64,000 bases of DNA from Aequorivita xiaoshiensis. GTDB taxonomy: Bacteria; Bacteroidota; Bacteroidia; Flavobacteriales; Flavobacteriaceae. Below are positions 63,109-64,000 of the stretch, in pieces; within the stretch, counting starts at the first letter, position 1, and every line of letters begins with the position of its first letter. The translations under genes and the position numbers were made by a program. The notes beneath the pieces are model-generated. The model was not told the DNA's origin. It worked only from the letters and a program-made list of their open reading frames with translations, and ran no database searches. The DNA is taken from the NCBI RefSeq assembly GCF_022008395.1, contig NZ_JAIRBB010000001.1:62001-126000 (forward strand). Reading direction: 5' to 3'.

Positions 63109-64000
63109 AACAAATTGTCAAAATAATAGGTGTATTTACCCTACTCTGCTTACTCGGCACTGTTTCAACTTATTCCCAAAAAAATATTCGGACGGTTAGC
63201 GAAATTCAAAACCTCATCAATCAAGATTCATTAGAAAAAGCTAAAACCATTGTAAAACATAACATTCAATTTTATAAAAACAATAAGCAATACGACAGTC
63301 TTTCTAAATACATAAAGCTTGAAGGTAGTTTAAAGCTTAATAATGGGGAAACACAACAAGCATTATATAAAGCGAAACAACTTTCAGATTATATAACCTT
63401 ATCAAATAACCCTCATTATATTAAAATAGCGCTGCACGAACTTTCAACTGTTTATCACAATTCAGGGCAAACAGAAAAAGCATACAACATTCTCAAACAA
63501 GCTGAAGCACCAACTTCACGTATTACTGATCCTGAAAACACCGATGCAGCTTCAGTTCAATATATGTTGGGGTACTACAAAATGAGAATTGGAGATTATG
63601 TACTAGCCAAAAACTATTATTTAAAATCTTTGGCACTTTACAATAAGAGCACCACAAAAAACTACACATCTTTTAATAAGGTTTATACAGCTCTTGGGGG
63701 GATTTTATGGCAGGAATCTAAATTAGACAGTTCGAAATATTACTTCGAGCAAGCTTTAAATGCTTTAAATAAAACCGACTCCACCGATTTAAAAAACTCA
63801 TTGTTTAGACCGAGCTTACTAAAAATGAATATGTCTGTTTTATTCAATGCGATGGGTAAAAATCGAGAGGCTATTTCTATTTCTTATGAGGCAATTGAAG
63901 ACTTTCAAAAGTTCATTAAAACCTCTAAGGACGAACATGCTGTAAAACAAGCAAAGGGTTTTGTTTTTAGCACACTAGACAACCTAGGTTCGTATTACAA
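63105..64000 (+). CDS. Secreted TPR protein, 3' partial
   Basis: A frame from the ATG at 63105 (ATGA overlap with the previous stop) stays open to the window end, giving about 298 residues. It has a signal peptide ending TYSQ and then repeated TPR helices (for example YMLGYYKMRIGDYVLAKNYYLKSLALY and LGGILWQESKLDSSKYYFEQAL). Proteins with this N-terminus and gene order in Bacteroidota often carry a CHAT-type peptidase domain at the C-terminus. That part lies beyond the window, so the identity is only a guess. The coupling to the sigma/TPR pair is clear. Confidence 0.85.
   Translation, partial: MKQIVKIIGVFTLLCLLGTVSTYSQKNIRTVSEIQNLINQDSLEKAKTIVKHNIQFYKNNKQYDSLSKYIKLEGSLKLNNGETQQALYKAKQLSDYITLSNNPHYIKIALHELSTVYHNSGQTEKAYNILKQAEAPTSRITDPENTDAASVQYMLGYYKMRIGDYVLAKNYYLKSLALYNKSTTKNYTSFNKVYTALGGILWQESKLDSSKYYFEQALNALNKTDSTDLKNSLFRPSLLKMNMSVLFNAMGKNREAISISYEAIEDFQKFIKTSKDEHAVKQAKGFVFSTLDNLGSYY

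Overview
The window is a low-GC, gene-dense piece of a chromosome from a member of the family Flavobacteriaceae (phylum Bacteroidota). The evidence is the gliding and type IX secretion set gldJ, porU and porV, a secreted peptidase with a type IX sorting tail, a lipoprotein with the Bacteroidota surface-export signal, promoters of the Bacteroidota form (TTTG, about 19 nt, TAnnTTTG), and the near absence of Shine-Dalgarno sequences. The genus cannot be fixed from the sequence alone. No prophage, integrase, transposase, CRISPR array or rRNA operon was seen. The content is mostly core chromosome with small accessory modules between the core genes.

Layout. 1-7.4 kb: a FlgO/TPR membrane protein cut by the left edge, a PhnA-like protein, a BlaI repressor with an M56 membrane peptidase and twin operators, an M1 aminopeptidase and tRNA-Val. 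7.5-17.5 kb: a YitT-type membrane protein, murF and gldJ (minus strand), divergent porU-porV, and cdd. 17.6-25.6 kb: pdhA-pdhC (pyruvate dehydrogenase E1 alpha and E2), a short-chain dehydrogenase, a PepSY protein with a TonB-dependent siderophore receptor, and an SprT-like protein. 25.7-36.6 kb: mannose-1-phosphate guanylyltransferase, a DUF389 membrane protein, an MlaF/MlaE lipid transporter pair, alkaline phosphatase, a ketosynthase III/methyltransferase/glycosyltransferase cluster, and gcvP. 36.8-45.8 kb: a degenerate UbiA-like protein, an ECF sigma factor with a very small zinc anti-sigma candidate, a type IX-secreted M28 peptidase, a fructosamine-kinase-like protein, fabD, a surface lipoprotein, D-serine dehydratase, a cupin and a hemerythrin.

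45.8-64 kb: a small conserved-looking protein, galE, a DegT-type aminotransferase and waaA (surface polysaccharide and LPS core). Next comes a DNA-repair-like module: a LexA-like XRE-S24 repressor divergent from a radical-SAM/TIGR03915 pair. It is flanked on both sides by tiny acidic lipoproteins that resemble each other. Then follow an orphan gene with tandem repeats in its promoter, tRNA-Leu and tRNA-Gly, mutS, a TrmH-type RNA methyltransferase, a mevalonate-pathway group (UbiA prenyltransferase, GHMP kinase, mevalonate decarboxylase family), and a sigma factor/TPR/TPR cluster cut by the right edge.

The most interesting parts are the XRE-S24/radical-SAM module with three perfect palindromes over its two start regions, the BlaI/M56 pair with a probable ExbD-like sensor region in place of a penicillin-binding domain, the ECF/mini-anti-sigma pair, and the truncated sigma/TPR cluster at the right edge. 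No stretch longer than 300 bases lacks a gene. The longest gene-free gap is 61490-61779, where only AT-rich leader sequence is visible.
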